From Mesorhizobium sp. WSM4313 (lineage in GTDB: Bacteria; Pseudomonadota; Alphaproteobacteria; Rhizobiales; Rhizobiaceae): a stretch of DNA of 64,000 nucleotides. The DNA lies in NCBI RefSeq assembly GCF_002294725.1, contig NZ_NSFT01000016.1:35231-99230 (forward strand). Reading direction: 5' to 3'. The position numbers and the translations under genes were made by a program. Shown here piece by piece: positions 1 to 10,357 of this stretch. Position 1 is the stretch's first letter; each line of letters begins with the position of its first letter. The notes beneath the pieces were generated by a model, which was given only the letters and a program-made list of their open reading frames with translations, searched no databases and was not told the origin of the DNA.

Positions 1-425
1 TTTTAGGGCTGGACGGCTGGCGCGTATATAAGAACAGGCGACACAAGGCGCAAGCATCCTGCGCAAGCTGTCCATCGTCTCGGCAGCGAGCCGGAAGACA
101 CCCGCCGCGCTCTGCGCCTGAGCCAGTCTGAGGTCAATCTATCTCACTGTTCCAGCTTGGTTTTTTTGAAACGGCGCCGCTTAGGGCACACAGATCTGCC
201 GACCGCGAAGGTCAGGACTTGCTGTTTCGGGCGTGACTTTCGGTCGCGAAAGAGCGGAAAACCAGCATTGCGGCGACGCTTCGCGCATCCGGCGGCAAGC
301 TGTGGGGAGCGCCTGGCGCTCGGGCAAAGCCCTGCCGGGCGCGTGGCCCGGCAGGGGTTGCGGACTTCAAGCAATTCCACGAAAAGCCGCAGCGGTTTTC
401 CGTTCGGAATTGCGTCAAACAGAAT
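1..425. other. Non-coding stretch with one strong stem-loop
   Basis: I see no credible gene here; the open frames are short and overlap on both strands, as expected in GC-rich DNA. The only structure is a hairpin at 330-356: an 11-bp perfect stem (CCCTGCCGGGC / GCCCGGCAGGG) around a 5-nt loop. It lies about 70 bp past the stop of the sugar-binding protein gene on the minus strand and could end or stabilise that transcript, but no U-run follows it. Confidence 0.5.
330..356 (-). terminator. Possible terminator or 3' stabilising hairpin of the sugar ABC operon
   Basis: Perfect 11-bp GC-rich inverted repeat with a 5-nt loop, downstream of the last gene of the minus-strand ABC operon. There is no T-rich tract on the minus-strand side, so it is not a classic intrinsic terminator. 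It may instead protect the 3' end of the mRNA. Confidence 0.35.
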
Positions 426-1394
426 CTAGAGCCCGTTGTCCTTCAAGATCTTGGCAGCGTTGTCCTTGGTGATCTTTTCCGTCGGCAGGGTGATGGTCTT
501 CTCGACCTTCTCCCCTTTCAGGAACTTGATCGCCTGGCGCAGGCCCTCGGCGCCCGGCGTGACATAGGTGAAGGTCGCCGTCAGCTCGCCCTTGTTCACC
601 ATCTGCACGCCTTCGTTGGGCAGGCCGTCGATGCCGATGAACTTGATGTCCTTCTCGCGCCCGACATCCTTGGCCGCGAGATAGGCGCCATAGGCCATCG
701 GATCGTTGTGGCCGTAGACGAGATCGATCTTCTCGTTGGTCTTCAGCGCGTTGGCCATGATGTTATAGGCCTGGTCCTGCTTCCAGTCGCCCGACTGCTG
801 GTCGAGCAGGTACTTGATGCCCGGCTCCTTGTCGGTGAATTCATGGAAGCCGTCATGGCGGTCATGCGCCGGCTGCGTGCCCATGCCGCCCCAGATCTCG
901 ACGACGTTGCCGGCCGCCTTGCCCTTGCCGCCCAGGAGCTCGACGGCATATTCGCCAGCCGCCCGGCCGATCAGCTTGTTGTCGCCGCCGACGAACTGCG
1001 TGTAGTCCTTGGTTTCGACATTGCGGTCGAGCACGAAGACCGGGATCTTGGCGTCGATCGCCTGCTGCACCACGCCGGTCAGGCCGGCCGATTCCTTTGG
1101 CGAGACCAGCAGCGCGTCGACCTCCTGGCGTATCAGGTTCTCGACGTCGGCGACCTGCTTTTCGGTCTTGTCCTCGCCGTCGGTGATGATCAGCTCGACC
1201 TCCGGGTGCTTGGCGGCTTCCGCGATGATGTCCTTGTTGAACTGGGCGCGCCAGGGTTCGATGGTCGTCACCTGCGAGAAGCCGATCTTCCACTTCTTGT
1301 CCTGGGCAAAGGCATGGTTGCCGGAAAAGAGCGCGGTGGTCGTCACAAGCGCCGCCGCGAAGGTGGCGAGCTTCAGCATATCACGTCGTTTCAT
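426..1394 (-). CDS. Sugar ABC transporter, periplasmic substrate-binding protein
   Basis: A 322-residue RbsB/FrcB-like periplasmic binding protein that would capture a sugar and deliver it to the permease encoded just upstream. The N-terminus is an export signal (basic KRRDMLK, hydrophobic stretch, cleavage after HAFA); the twin arginines leave Tat export possible. The body has the type I periplasmic-binding fold pattern, with KIGFSQVTTIEPWR near residue 36, VDALLVSPKESAG near 92 and FIGIDGLP near 254. It is the last gene of the ATPase-permease-binding protein operon, 18 bp after the permease stop. The substrate cannot be read from the sequence; the CUT2 family carries ribose, xylose, fructose and related sugars. 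Confidence 0.93.
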   Translation of the reverse strand: MKRRDMLKLATFAAALVTTTALFSGNHAFAQDKKWKIGFSQVTTIEPWRAQFNKDIIAEAAKHPEVELIITDGEDKTEKQVADVENLIRQEVDALLVSPKESAGLTGVVQQAIDAKIPVFVLDRNVETKDYTQFVGGDNKLIGRAAGEYAVELLGGKGKAAGNVVEIWGGMGTQPAHDRHDGFHEFTDKEPGIKYLLDQQSGDWKQDQAYNIMANALKTNEKIDLVYGHNDPMAYGAYLAAKDVGREKDIKFIGIDGLPNEGVQMVNKGELTATFTYVTPGAEGLRQAIKFLKGEKVEKTITLPTEKITKDNAAKILKDNGL

Positions 1395-1412
1395 GGTCCT
1401 GTTTCCTCCGGA

Positions 1413-2704
<1,292 letters not shown>

Positions 2705-2708
<4 letters not shown>

Positions 2709-4300
2709 GCGGCTGGTCTCGCTGCCCGTCTTGGTGTGCCAAGTCTTGGCGCGGCAAGCCGCATGATCGCCTCCTCGCTGGCCTCGGCGCGGGACAGGAT
2801 TCCACGCTGGCGGCCCTCGACCATGACCAGGATGCGGTCGGCCAGATGCAGAAGCTCGGGCAGTTCGGAGCTGATCACGGCAATCGCCAGCCCGTCGCCG
2901 GCCAGCTTGAAGACGAGGTCGTAGATTTCGCGCTTGGCGCCGACATCGATGCCGCGCGTCGGCTCGTCGAGCAGAAGCACGCGCGGCCGGGTCGCCAGCC
3001 ACTTGCCGATCACCACCTTCTGCTGGTTGCCGCCGGACAGCGTGCCGGCGGCCTGCTCGATGCTTTCGCAGCGTATGCCGAGCGCGCCGACCGCGTCGCG
3101 TGCCAGGCCGCGCTCGCCCGAGCGCGAGCGCAGGCCGAAGCGCGCCAGCGCGCCGACCAGAGGCAGCGCGACATTGTCGGTGATCGAGGCTTGGAGATGC
3201 AGGCCTTGGGTCTTGCGGTCCTCGGTCACCAAAGCAATGCCGAGCCGGCGGGCCTCGCGCGGCGAGCCGATCTCGACCGGCACGCCGTCGAGCCGAATCT
3301 CGCCGCCGGTACGGCCGTCGCTGGAGCCGAAGATCGCCTCCAGGATCTCGGTGCGGCCGGAACCCAGCAGCCCGCCGATGCCGAGGATCTCGCCGGCCGC
3401 AAGGTCGAAGCTGACGCCGTCGATCATCGTGCGCCAGCCATGCCGGTCGGGCTTCGACAGCGACAGGTCCCTGACCGAGAGCACCGCTTCGCCGCCCGGG
3501 CCGCGCTCATGATCGGAGGACGCGAGAAGGTCGCGCCCGACCATGGCCGTGATGATGGCGTCTTCGTCCAGCTTTGCCATATCCCGCGTCAGCACGTGGC
3601 GTCCGTCGCGCAGCACCGTCACCCGGCTGGCCAGATGCATGACCTCGTCGATGCGATGCGAGATGTAGACGATCGCAACGCCGCTTGCCGCGAGCTGGCC
3701 GATGATGCGGAACAGTCTCTGGCACTCGGCCGGCGAAAGCGCCGAGGTAGGCTCGTCCATGATCAGGATGCGCGCCGACTTCGACAGCGCCTTGGCGATC
3801 TCCACCAGTTGCTGCTCGCCGACCCTCAGCGTGCCGACACGCGCCTCGGGATCGAGCTCGATGCCGAGACGCTGCAGCAGCGCGCTGGCAGTGCGGCTGC
3901 TCGCCTTGCCGTCGACCACCAGCCCGGCGATCAGCTTTTCGCGGCCGAGGAAGATGTTGTCGGCGACGCTGAGCTCGGGGACGAGGTTGAGCTCCTGGTG
4001 GATGATGGCGATGCCGGCGTCCTCGGCGTCGCGGACGCCGGTGAAACGAATTGTCCGGCCGTCGATGGCCACGGCGCCTTCGTAGTCGGTATAGACGCCC
4101 GACAGGATCTTCATCAGCGTCGACTTGCCGGCGCCGTTCTCGCCCATCAGCGCATGCACCTCGCCGGGCCTGAGGTCCAGGCTCACATCGGACAGCGCGG
4201 CGATGCCGCCGAACCGCTTGGAAATGCCGGTCGCGCTCAGGACGACGGTTGGACCGTCGGCGGCCGCATTGCCAGTCGTGGTGGAATCAACGCGCTGCAT
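2705..4300 (-). CDS. Sugar ABC transporter ATP-binding protein, two fused ATPase domains
   Basis: A 531-residue RbsA/MglA-type ATPase that powers the sugar importer. The first nucleotide-binding domain has Walker A GENGAGKST near residue 54 and Walker B RILIMDEPTSAL near 180. The second has the degenerate P-loop GLLGSGRTE near 310, the signature LSGGNQQK near 420 and RVLLLDEPTRGIDVG. Such a weakened second Walker A is normal in CUT2 ATPases. It is the first gene of the operon; its stop overlaps the permease start. A LacI-type operator lies about 50 bp upstream of the start, so the divergent LacI regulator very likely controls it. Confidence 0.95.
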
Positions 4301-4349
4301 GGCAAAGGACGGCCTCCCTCCGTCGTCTTCGATGGTTTGAACGCTAATC

Positions 4350-4361
4350 TAAACGTTTCGA
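4350..4361. promoter_or_regulatory. LacI-family operator in front of the ABC operon
   Basis: TAAACGTTTCGA, centred on the palindrome AAACGTTT that is typical of LacI/GalR operators. The same 12 bases occur at 4457-4468, in front of the regulator gene. It lies 50 bp upstream of the ATPase start codon, within the likely promoter. Confidence 0.7.
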
Positions 4362-4455
4362 ATGTGTCAAGCGCATATCTGGTTGCTGAGGATTGATGCA
4401 TTTCAATTCTTGCGAAAAAAGCCGGGTTTGCGTAGGTTTGGCCAAATAGGGGCGG

Positions 4456-4470
4456 TTAAACGTTTCGAAA
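4456..4470. promoter_or_regulatory. LacI-family operator abutting the regulator's own start codon
   Basis: TTAAACGTTTCGAAA ends on the base before the ATG at 4471, so it occupies the normal ribosome-binding position of the lacI-type gene. It shares TAAACGTTTCGA with the site at 4350. Two matching sites 107 bp apart suit cooperative binding or looping, and the second position suits tight autoregulation. Confidence 0.7.
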
Positions 4471-5538
4471 ATGACGGTGTCAGGGCGGAAAAAACAGCGG
4501 AAATCCACGGCACCGACCATGCTGCATGTGGCTGAGGCGGCGCGTGTGTCCGTGGCCACCGTGTCGGCAGTGCTCAACGGCACCGCCACCGTCAGTCCGG
4601 AGCTTACCCAGCGCATCGAGCAGGCGATCCGCGACATCGGCTACAAGCGCAACGCCATTGCCCGCAGCCTCAAGATGGGCACCACGCGGACCATCGGCCT
4701 GACCGTGCCGCATATCACCAATCCGTTCTTCACCGATGTCGTTTCGGTCATCCAGCAGGCGTTCGACCGCGCCGGCTATGCCGTCATGCTGTGCTGCACG
4801 GACGAGGACCTGAACACGCAGGACGACCAGATCCGGCTGCTGCTCGACCGCATGGTCGACGGGCTGATCGTGGCGCGCGTCGGCGACGGCGGCATTCTGA
4901 AGGGCATCGTCGGGGACGCCAACGTGCCGGTGGTGCTGCTCGACCGCCTCTGCGAAGGCGTCGACACCGATGCGGTGGTGCTGGACAACCAGCGCGCGGT
5001 GTTCGACGCCGTCACCTATCTGATCCATCTCGGCCATCGCCGCATCGGCTATATCACCGGCGCCTCCGACATATCCCCCATGCATGACCGCATGATCGGC
5101 TACCGCGAGGCGCTGCAGGCCGCCGGCCTGCCCGTGGCGGAGGAGCTCATACGCTCCGGCAATTTCCACGAGATCGACGGCTATAACGCCACAATGCAGC
5201 TGCTTTCGCTGCACGACCGGCCAAGCGCGATCTTCTCGGCCAACAATCCGATGGTGATCGGCACCATGAAGGCGATCCGCGACATCGGTCTCAGCTGCCC
5301 CGAAGACATTTCGGTCGCCTGTTTCGATGATTTTCCCTGGTCGGACGTGTTCGTGCCGCAGCTGACCACCGTGGCGCAGCCGGTGCAGGCGATCGGCGAG
5401 CAGGCGGCGAACCTCCTGCTTGACCGGCTTGCCGGCAACAGGGAGGCGCCGCCGCGCAAGCTCGTACTGAAGGGCCGGCTGATGATCCGCAATTCCTGCC
5501 GGCCGCTGGGCGCGCTCGCGCAGAGCGTCAGCGCGTAA
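4471..5538 (+). CDS. LacI-family transcriptional regulator of the divergent sugar ABC operon
   Basis: A 355-residue repressor. The N-terminal helix-turn-helix reads MLHVAEAARVSVATVSAVLNG at residues 17-37, followed by the hinge AIARSLKMGTTRTIGL and a periplasmic-binding-like ligand domain (VPHITNPFFTDVV, VDGLIVARVGDGG, ISVACFDDFPWSD). It is divergent from the ABC operon with two identical operator cores between them, so regulation of that operon by a sugar or sugar phosphate is likely. The ATG at 4471 has no close Shine-Dalgarno sequence because the operator fills that position; an ATG at 4519 would remove 16 basic residues and is a weaker alternative. The 3' end overlaps the convergent phosphatase gene by 11 bp. 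Confidence 0.93.
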   Translation: MTVSGRKKQRKSTAPTMLHVAEAARVSVATVSAVLNGTATVSPELTQRIEQAIRDIGYKRNAIARSLKMGTTRTIGLTVPHITNPFFTDVVSVIQQAFDRAGYAVMLCCTDEDLNTQDDQIRLLLDRMVDGLIVARVGDGGILKGIVGDANVPVVLLDRLCEGVDTDAVVLDNQRAVFDAVTYLIHLGHRRIGYITGASDISPMHDRMIGYREALQAAGLPVAEELIRSGNFHEIDGYNATMQLLSLHDRPSAIFSANNPMVIGTMKAIRDIGLSCPEDISVACFDDFPWSDVFVPQLTTVAQPVQAIGEQAANLLLDRLAGNREAPPRKLVLKGRLMIRNSCRPLGALAQSVSA

Positions 5539-6328
5539 ATCCGAAGGAGCTCTCGCCTAGCAGCTGCAGCCTCGGAAAGATGCCCCGGCCGCCGGCGACC
5601 ACACGGGTGCCTTTGCCGATCACCGTCTTGGGGTCCGCTTTCAGCACCGTGCCGCCGGCCTCTTCGACCAGCAGCATGCCGGCCAGACAATCCCAGGCGT
5701 TCATGTGCTCCTCGAGATAGCCGAGCAGCCGGCCGGCCGCCGCATAGGCAAGCATGAGCGCTCCGGAAGCATTGCGGTAGAAGACGCCGCCCTCGCCCAT
5801 GATCAGGCCGATGAGAATGACGACATTCGTGGTCGAGGCGCGGTTGGAGAGCCCGGTGCCGACGGCGCCGTCGGAAAGCGACGCCGCATTGCTGGCCTTG
5901 ATCGGCTTGCCGTTGAGAAAGGCGCTGCCGCCGCGGCGGGCGTAGAACGTTTCGTCTGTCGAGGGTTCGTGGATAACGCCGACGATCGTCTCGCCATCCC
6001 TGGCACAGGCGATCACCACGCACCAGGCGGGAATCCCGCGCACGAAATTGGCGGTGCCGTCGATCGGGTCGATCACCCAGACATGACCGGTTGTTCCGGT
6101 CACCGCCGCGTGCTCCTCGCCGACGATGCCGTCTTGCGGATAGGCCTCGGCAATCGCGGCGCGGATGAACAGCTCGACCTCGCGGTCGGCCTCGGAAACC
6201 AGGTCCTGGTGGCCCTTGCTCTCGACGGCCAGGTTGTCGAGGTCGCGAAAATATTTCAGCCCCAGCTCGCCGGCGCGCCGCGCCAGGTCGATGGCAAAAT
6301 GCATGCGGTCGTCGAGATCATGGGTCAT
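5528..6328 (-). CDS. Inositol monophosphatase family protein
   Basis: A 266-residue Mg-dependent phosphatase of the IMPase/SuhB/HisN superfamily, cytoplasmic. The metal-site motifs are intact: GIVGEEHA near residue 68, VIDPIDGTANFVRGIP near 84 and the C-terminal AWDCLAGMLLVEEAGG near 212. Family members dephosphorylate inositol-1-phosphate, histidinol phosphate, fructose-1,6-bisphosphate or PAP, and this sequence alone does not decide which. It lies beside a sugar transporter, which makes a sugar phosphate plausible, but it is convergent with the regulator and not in the ABC operon. Confidence 0.88.
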   Translation of the reverse strand: MTHDLDDRMHFAIDLARRAGELGLKYFRDLDNLAVESKGHQDLVSEADREVELFIRAAIAEAYPQDGIVGEEHAAVTGTTGHVWVIDPIDGTANFVRGIPAWCVVIACARDGETIVGVIHEPSTDETFYARRGGSAFLNGKPIKASNAASLSDGAVGTGLSNRASTTNVVILIGLIMGEGGVFYRNASGALMLAYAAAGRLLGYLEEHMNAWDCLAGMLLVEEAGGTVLKADPKTVIGKGTRVVAGGRGIFPRLQLLGESSFGFTR

Positions 6329-6395
6329 GTGCAGGCTCGCGCGTTGGCGGGGAGCCTGCCCTTAACAGATGGGCATGTCAGAAGCCATGGCGCCG

Positions 6396-7394
6396 TCAGG
6401 CCGCCTTCGACATCGATTTGTGCACGTCAGCGAGGATCTCGAAGGAGCGCACGCGCGCCGCATGGTCGAAGCACTGCGCCGTCACCATCAATTCATCGGC
6501 GCCGGTGCGGCTTATGAAGGCGTCGATGCCTTGGCGCACTGTCTCCGGCGAGCCGACGACGGCGCAGGACAGCGCCTGGGCAAGCATGGCTTTCGCCGCA
6601 GGATCGAGGTCGCGGTCGTAATTCTCGACCGGCGGCGGCAATTGGCCGGGCCGGCCGCTGCGCAGATTGACGAAGGCCTGCTGCAGCGAGCTGAACAGAA
6701 GCTTCGCCTCGGCGTCCGACGGCGCGGCGAAGACATTGAGGCCGAGCATGACATAAGGCTTGTCGAGTTGCGCCGACGGCTGGAAGCGCGTGCGATAGAC
6801 CTCCAGCGCATGATCGAGCTCGGCCGGGGCGAAATGCGAGGCGAAGGCGTAAGGCAGGCCGAGAAGGGCTGCAAGTTGCGCGCCGTAGAGGCTGGATCCG
6901 AGGATCCAGACCGGCACGCTCTGGCCTTCGCCGGGCACGGCGCGGATGCGCTGGCCTTCTTCGGCCGGCTGGAAATAGCCCATCAGCTCGACGACGTCCT
7001 GCGGGAAATTGTCGGCGCTTTCGAGATTCCGCCGCAGCGCCCGCGCGGTCAGCATGTCGGTGCCCGGCGCGCGGCCGAGGCCGAGATCGATGCGGCCGGG
7101 GAAAAGTGCGGCCAGCGTGCCGAACTGCTCGGCGATCACCAGCGGCGCATGGTTGGGCAGCATGATGCCGCCGGCGCCGACGCGGATCGACTTCGTCCCG
7201 CCGGCGACATGCGCGATCACGACGGACGTCGCCGCGCTCGCAATGCCCGGCATGTTGTGGTGCTCGGCCAGCCAGTAGCGCCGGTAGCCCAGCCGCTCGG
7301 CATGGCGGGCAAGGTCGAGCGAATTGGCAAGCGACTGCGAGGCGGTGCTGCCTTGCGTGATCGGCGACAGGTCGAGAACCGAAAGGGCCGTCAT
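6396..7394 (-). CDS. LLM-class flavin-dependent oxidoreductase (bacterial luciferase-like)
   Basis: A 332-residue TIM-barrel flavoprotein of the luciferase-like monooxygenase family. Visible motifs are RYWLAEHHNMPG near residue 39, GGIMLPNHAPLVIAEQFGTL near 76 and the FMN-region DLGLGRAPGTD near 105. It would use reduced FMN to oxidise an unknown small molecule. The gene lies 3 bp downstream of the arylamine N-acetyltransferase gene on the same strand, so both are probably co-transcribed and may serve detoxification of aromatic or amine compounds. The exact substrate is unknown. Confidence 0.88.
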   Translation of the reverse strand: MTALSVLDLSPITQGSTASQSLANSLDLARHAERLGYRRYWLAEHHNMPGIASAATSVVIAHVAGGTKSIRVGAGGIMLPNHAPLVIAEQFGTLAALFPGRIDLGLGRAPGTDMLTARALRRNLESADNFPQDVVELMGYFQPAEEGQRIRAVPGEGQSVPVWILGSSLYGAQLAALLGLPYAFASHFAPAELDHALEVYRTRFQPSAQLDKPYVMLGLNVFAAPSDAEAKLLFSSLQQAFVNLRSGRPGQLPPPVENYDRDLDPAAKAMLAQALSCAVVGSPETVRQGIDAFISRTGADELMVTAQCFDHAARVRSFEILADVHKSMSKAA

Positions 7395-7397
7395 TGG

Positions 7398-8219
7398 TCA
7401 GGTCTCCACGATGCGTTTTTCCCGCAGCCTCGCCTCGAAGGCGGCGCGGTCGGGAATGACGATGGCGAGCTGGTTCTCCAGTACGCCGGCGAGCTCAGCG
7501 GCGGTCGCGATCTCGCGCTGCTCGCTGCGGCCGCCGGCATGATGTGTCGACAACCGGTTGTTGCGCAGCGCATAGCGCCGGTCGGGCAAGGCGAGCGCGG
7601 CAACCAGCGTGGTCAGGAAATGCGAGCTCGGATGCGTCGACAGGAAATGGCTTCCGACCAGGTAGTCGACCTCATAAGCCTGGCTCATGTCGAAGCGGTA
7701 GAGCGTGCGCCAATCGCTGCCAATGCCTGCTTGCAGGCGAAGATCGTCGCCGGTCTCGACGATGCGGAAGGCCTCGTGCGGTGTCTGCTGCACCAGCCCG
7801 GACTCAAGCAGCAGCGGCGCCGTCAGCGTCAGGCCGCCGAAGCCGACATCGGCAATGTAGGTGCGGCCGCCGAGCTCGACGCGCAGCAGCATATGGCTGC
7901 GCGCGGTGACGGCATCATCCGGCTGGCCCCACAACACGCGCGCCGCCAGCCCGCTGGTCGTGAAGCCGAGCGCCTTCAGCGCATGCATGAAGATGAGATT
8001 GTGCTCGAAGCAATAACCGCCGCGGCCCTGGCGAAGAATCTTGTCCTGCAGCGAGGCGATGTCGAGCCCGACGGAAACGCCCATCAAGGCGTCGATGTTC
8101 TCGAACGGGATCGCCTGCGGGTGGGTTGCGTGCAGCGCCTGCAGCGTCGCCAGCGAAACGTCGGTCGGCCCGTCATAGCCGATGCGGGCGAAATAGCCAT
8201 CGAGATCGAAGTCGCTCAT
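7398..8219 (-). CDS. nat: Arylamine N-acetyltransferase
   Basis: A 273-residue acetyl-CoA-dependent N-acetyltransferase of normal bacterial length. The catalytic triad is visible: Cys in GRGGYCFEHN near residue 69, His in ARSHMLLRVE near 107 and Asp in YIADVGFGG near 122. The family N-acetylates arylamines and hydrazines and helps in detoxification; some relatives close amide bonds in secondary metabolism. It is the first gene of a two-gene unit with the LLM flavoenzyme downstream. The start ATG at 8219 is followed by the typical FDLDGYFARIGYDG N-terminus. Confidence 0.92.
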   Translation of the reverse strand: MSDFDLDGYFARIGYDGPTDVSLATLQALHATHPQAIPFENIDALMGVSVGLDIASLQDKILRQGRGGYCFEHNLIFMHALKALGFTTSGLAARVLWGQPDDAVTARSHMLLRVELGGRTYIADVGFGGLTLTAPLLLESGLVQQTPHEAFRIVETGDDLRLQAGIGSDWRTLYRFDMSQAYEVDYLVGSHFLSTHPSSHFLTTLVAALALPDRRYALRNNRLSTHHAGGRSEQREIATAAELAGVLENQLAIVIPDRAAFEARLREKRIVET

Positions 8220-8311
8220 TCAGGGGCAGGTCCGGCTTGACCGGCCCGATATAGGCACTGCCCGCCAACGCTGCAAATAACGGCCACGCTTTGCGATTGG
8301 GCCACATGCCA

Positions 8312-8365
8312 ATGCATGTCGCCCGGAAGTGCGCAGCGGTTCTCGGACTTTTCAGCGCGACGTGC
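8312..8365. repeat. Copy of a ~50-bp palindromic intergenic repeat (ATGCATGTCGC family)
   Basis: Starts ATGCATGTCGCCCGGAAGTG and continues with GCAGCGGTTCT, matching the better preserved copy at 25747-25795; the right arm here (GCGACGTGC) is degraded. It fills the gap between the nat and AI-2E permease genes. Confidence 0.65.
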
Positions 8366-8366
8366 T

Positions 8367-9533
8367 TCAGGCCGGTTTGTGATTGTTTTCGGCCGGCTCT
8401 TCCTCGATGGCCATGGACTGCTGCGCCGCCAGGAAGTTGCCGACATGGCTCAGGCCCTCGAAATGGTCGCAGAAGACCTTGATGACGACCAGCAACGGCA
8501 CCGCCATCAGCGCGCCGACGAAGCCCCACAGCCAGGACCAGAAGGCGATCGCGATGAAGATCGCCACCGCATTGATCTCGAGGCGCCGCCCGACCACCGT
8601 CGGCGTCACGAACTGGCCTTCGATGATGTCGCACAGCACCACGAAGGCCGGCGCCAAGAGCGCATAGGCGATCGTGTCGAAGCTGATCAGCGCGATGACG
8701 GCGACAATCACGACCGTCATCAGCGCGCCGACATAGGGCAAGAAATTCAGCAATGCCGCCATCGCCCCCCAGACGAGCGGGTTGGGCATGCCGAGCCCCC
8801 ACAAGCCCAGCCCGATCACCGTCCCGAGACTTACATTGATGATGGAGACCGTGAGCAGATAGTGCGAAATCTCGCGCTCAACGTCATAGACGATGCGCAG
8901 CGCCCGCTTCTTCTGCGTCATGCTGGCGAAGGATTGGACGATCTTCTCGTAGAACAGCGTGCCGGAGGCGAGCAGGAACAGCGACAGCACGAATACGATG
9001 GTGATCGCAGTGCCTGCTTCCAGGATGTTGCTGGCCGCCGTGGACAGGATGCCGGAAGGCGCTACCGCGACCCGCTGAAGGCCGGGTTCCTGAGACGTCT
9101 CCGTCAGCGCCTCCAACTGATGTGCGAGGTCCATCATTCGTTCGAGCGGCCGCTTGAACGGCGCCAGCCGCTCGGTGAGCCGCTGGCCGATCGAGTAGCT
9201 GTTGTTGATGAGGTCGATGACCGGACCGCTGAGCAGATAGCCTGCGGCGGCGAAGACGAAGATCGAAAGCAGCACCAGCAGCGTCGCCGAGACAACCTCA
9301 GGGATGCCGTGCTTGCGCAGCAAACGCACGATCGGCGTCAGCGTCAGCGCCAGCAGAAAGGCGAGTATCACCGGCATGAAGAAGGCGCGCGCGAAGTACA
9401 GCGCCGCCGCCGTCATCAGAATGAAGATCCCGATCACCAGCGACCGCGTCAAGCGCATGTCCGCCCGGGCGCTGGCACGCGGATCAGGGCTTTCGGCAAC
9501 GCTCGCGCCCGAAACGATCGGCTCGGCTTTCAT
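8367..9533 (-). CDS. AI-2E family transporter (PerM/YdiK-type permease)
   Basis: A 388-residue multi-pass inner-membrane protein. It shows the family layout: two N-terminal membrane spans (residues about 28-66), a third span near 75, a long polar segment, then a C-terminal bundle containing LLNFLPYVGALM and DIIEGQFVTPTVVGRRLEIN. The family includes TqsA-like exporters and several Na+/H+ antiporter-like members; the cargo cannot be told. The frame stays open to 9767, but the ATG at 9533 has a good AAGGGGA ribosome site 8 bp away and gives a normal N-terminus. Confidence 0.88.
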   Translation of the reverse strand: MKAEPIVSGASVAESPDPRASARADMRLTRSLVIGIFILMTAAALYFARAFFMPVILAFLLALTLTPIVRLLRKHGIPEVVSATLLVLLSIFVFAAAGYLLSGPVIDLINNSYSIGQRLTERLAPFKRPLERMMDLAHQLEALTETSQEPGLQRVAVAPSGILSTAASNILEAGTAITIVFVLSLFLLASGTLFYEKIVQSFASMTQKKRALRIVYDVEREISHYLLTVSIINVSLGTVIGLGLWGLGMPNPLVWGAMAALLNFLPYVGALMTVVIVAVIALISFDTIAYALLAPAFVVLCDIIEGQFVTPTVVGRRLEINAVAIFIAIAFWSWLWGFVGALMAVPLLVVIKVFCDHFEGLSHVGNFLAAQQSMAIEEEPAENNHKPA

Positions 9534-9657
9534 CGGTTCCCCTTGCAAGCCCACCACCCAAACAATGAATGCATGGCAGGCTTCCGGGCGAAACGCGGGA
9601 GTTCCGGGCAAGGTTCCATGAGCCGGCTGTCCGCGGCATCGCACATGCGGTCGCGCT

Positions 9658-9674
9658 ATTACATGACGTGTAAT
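9658..9674. promoter_or_regulatory. Operator-like palindrome ATTACA-N5-TGTAAT
   Basis: A 6-bp perfect inverted repeat around five bases, 120 bp upstream of the carboxymuconolactone-decarboxylase-like gene and 125 bp upstream of the permease start, in the divergent gap. It is AT-rich against its surroundings. The binding factor is unknown; the XRE regulator downstream of the mobile element is one candidate. Confidence 0.35.
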
Positions 9675-9793
9675 TGAGCCGCTGCGCCGGCCAGGCCTAA
9701 TACGGGGCAGGCTTTTGCGACGACAGAGCAGAAGGCTGGCGCGGCGAGACTTCGTCCGCGCGATCACATCCGATTTTGCAAGAGGACGTTACA

Positions 9794-10357
9794 ATGCAAA
9801 GGTTCAACCTCCAGACGATTGGCTCGGCACCCGAAAAATCCAGGCCTGCGCTCAAGGCGTTGGAAGAGAAGTTCGGCTTTCTTCCGAACGTCATGGCGAC
9901 TATGGCCAACAGTCCGGTGCTTCTCAACGGATTCGTCGCCACCTTCGGCAGTTTTCACGGCGGCAGCTTCGATGAAATCGAAAAGCAGGTCCTGCTGCTT
10001 ACCAATGCGGTGACGATCAAGTGCCCCTGGACCGTTGCCGCGCATTCGACATTCGCCATCGAAGACGGCATCGACGAGGGCGAAGTCCAAGCGATCCGAA
10101 AGGGCAGGCTGCCAGCCAACCCGAAATACGCGGCGCTCTCGGCGTTGACCAAGACGTTGATCGAAAAAAAGGGAAACGTCACCGATGCCGACATCGATGC
10201 GTTCACCGCGGCGGGTTACTCGAAAGCCCAAGTTCTGGAGGTGGTGACCGGCGTCGGCGTTTCGACAATGGCGGCAACCACGACCAACATGGCCGGTACG
10301 CCGATCGAGGAGCGCTTCCGGGCGCAGGCATGGTCTCCGCTCGCGGTGGCAGCCTGA
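9794..10357 (+). CDS. Carboxymuconolactone decarboxylase/AhpD-like family protein
   Basis: A 187-residue AhpD-fold protein. The family core is visible: KFGFLPNVMATMANSPVLL near residue 24, IEKQVLLLTNAV near 67 and CPWTVAAHS near 84. Active AhpD-like alkylhydroperoxidases have CxxCxxxH; here the second Cys is Thr (C-P-W-T-V-A-A-H), so the redox pair is missing and simple AhpD chemistry is unlikely. Start: TTG at 9776 is possible, but the ATG at 9794 has AAGAGGA at a good distance. Before the insertion of the mobile element, the XRE/MmyB-type regulator gene would have started about 138 bp downstream on the same strand, so the two may be functionally linked. Confidence 0.82.
   Translation: MQRFNLQTIGSAPEKSRPALKALEEKFGFLPNVMATMANSPVLLNGFVATFGSFHGGSFDEIEKQVLLLTNAVTIKCPWTVAAHSTFAIEDGIDEGEVQAIRKGRLPANPKYAALSALTKTLIEKKGNVTDADIDAFTAAGYSKAQVLEVVTGVGVSTMAATTTNMAGTPIEERFRAQAWSPLAVAA

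Noticed and set aside
6369..8240. 623-codon open frame on the plus strand opposite the LLM and nat genes
   Set aside because: It is antisense to two well-supported enzymes, rich in Arg/Ala/Gly with no family features. Similar long antisense frames (2846-4396, 26950-28824, 41426-43366 minus) arise from the GC-rich third-position bias.
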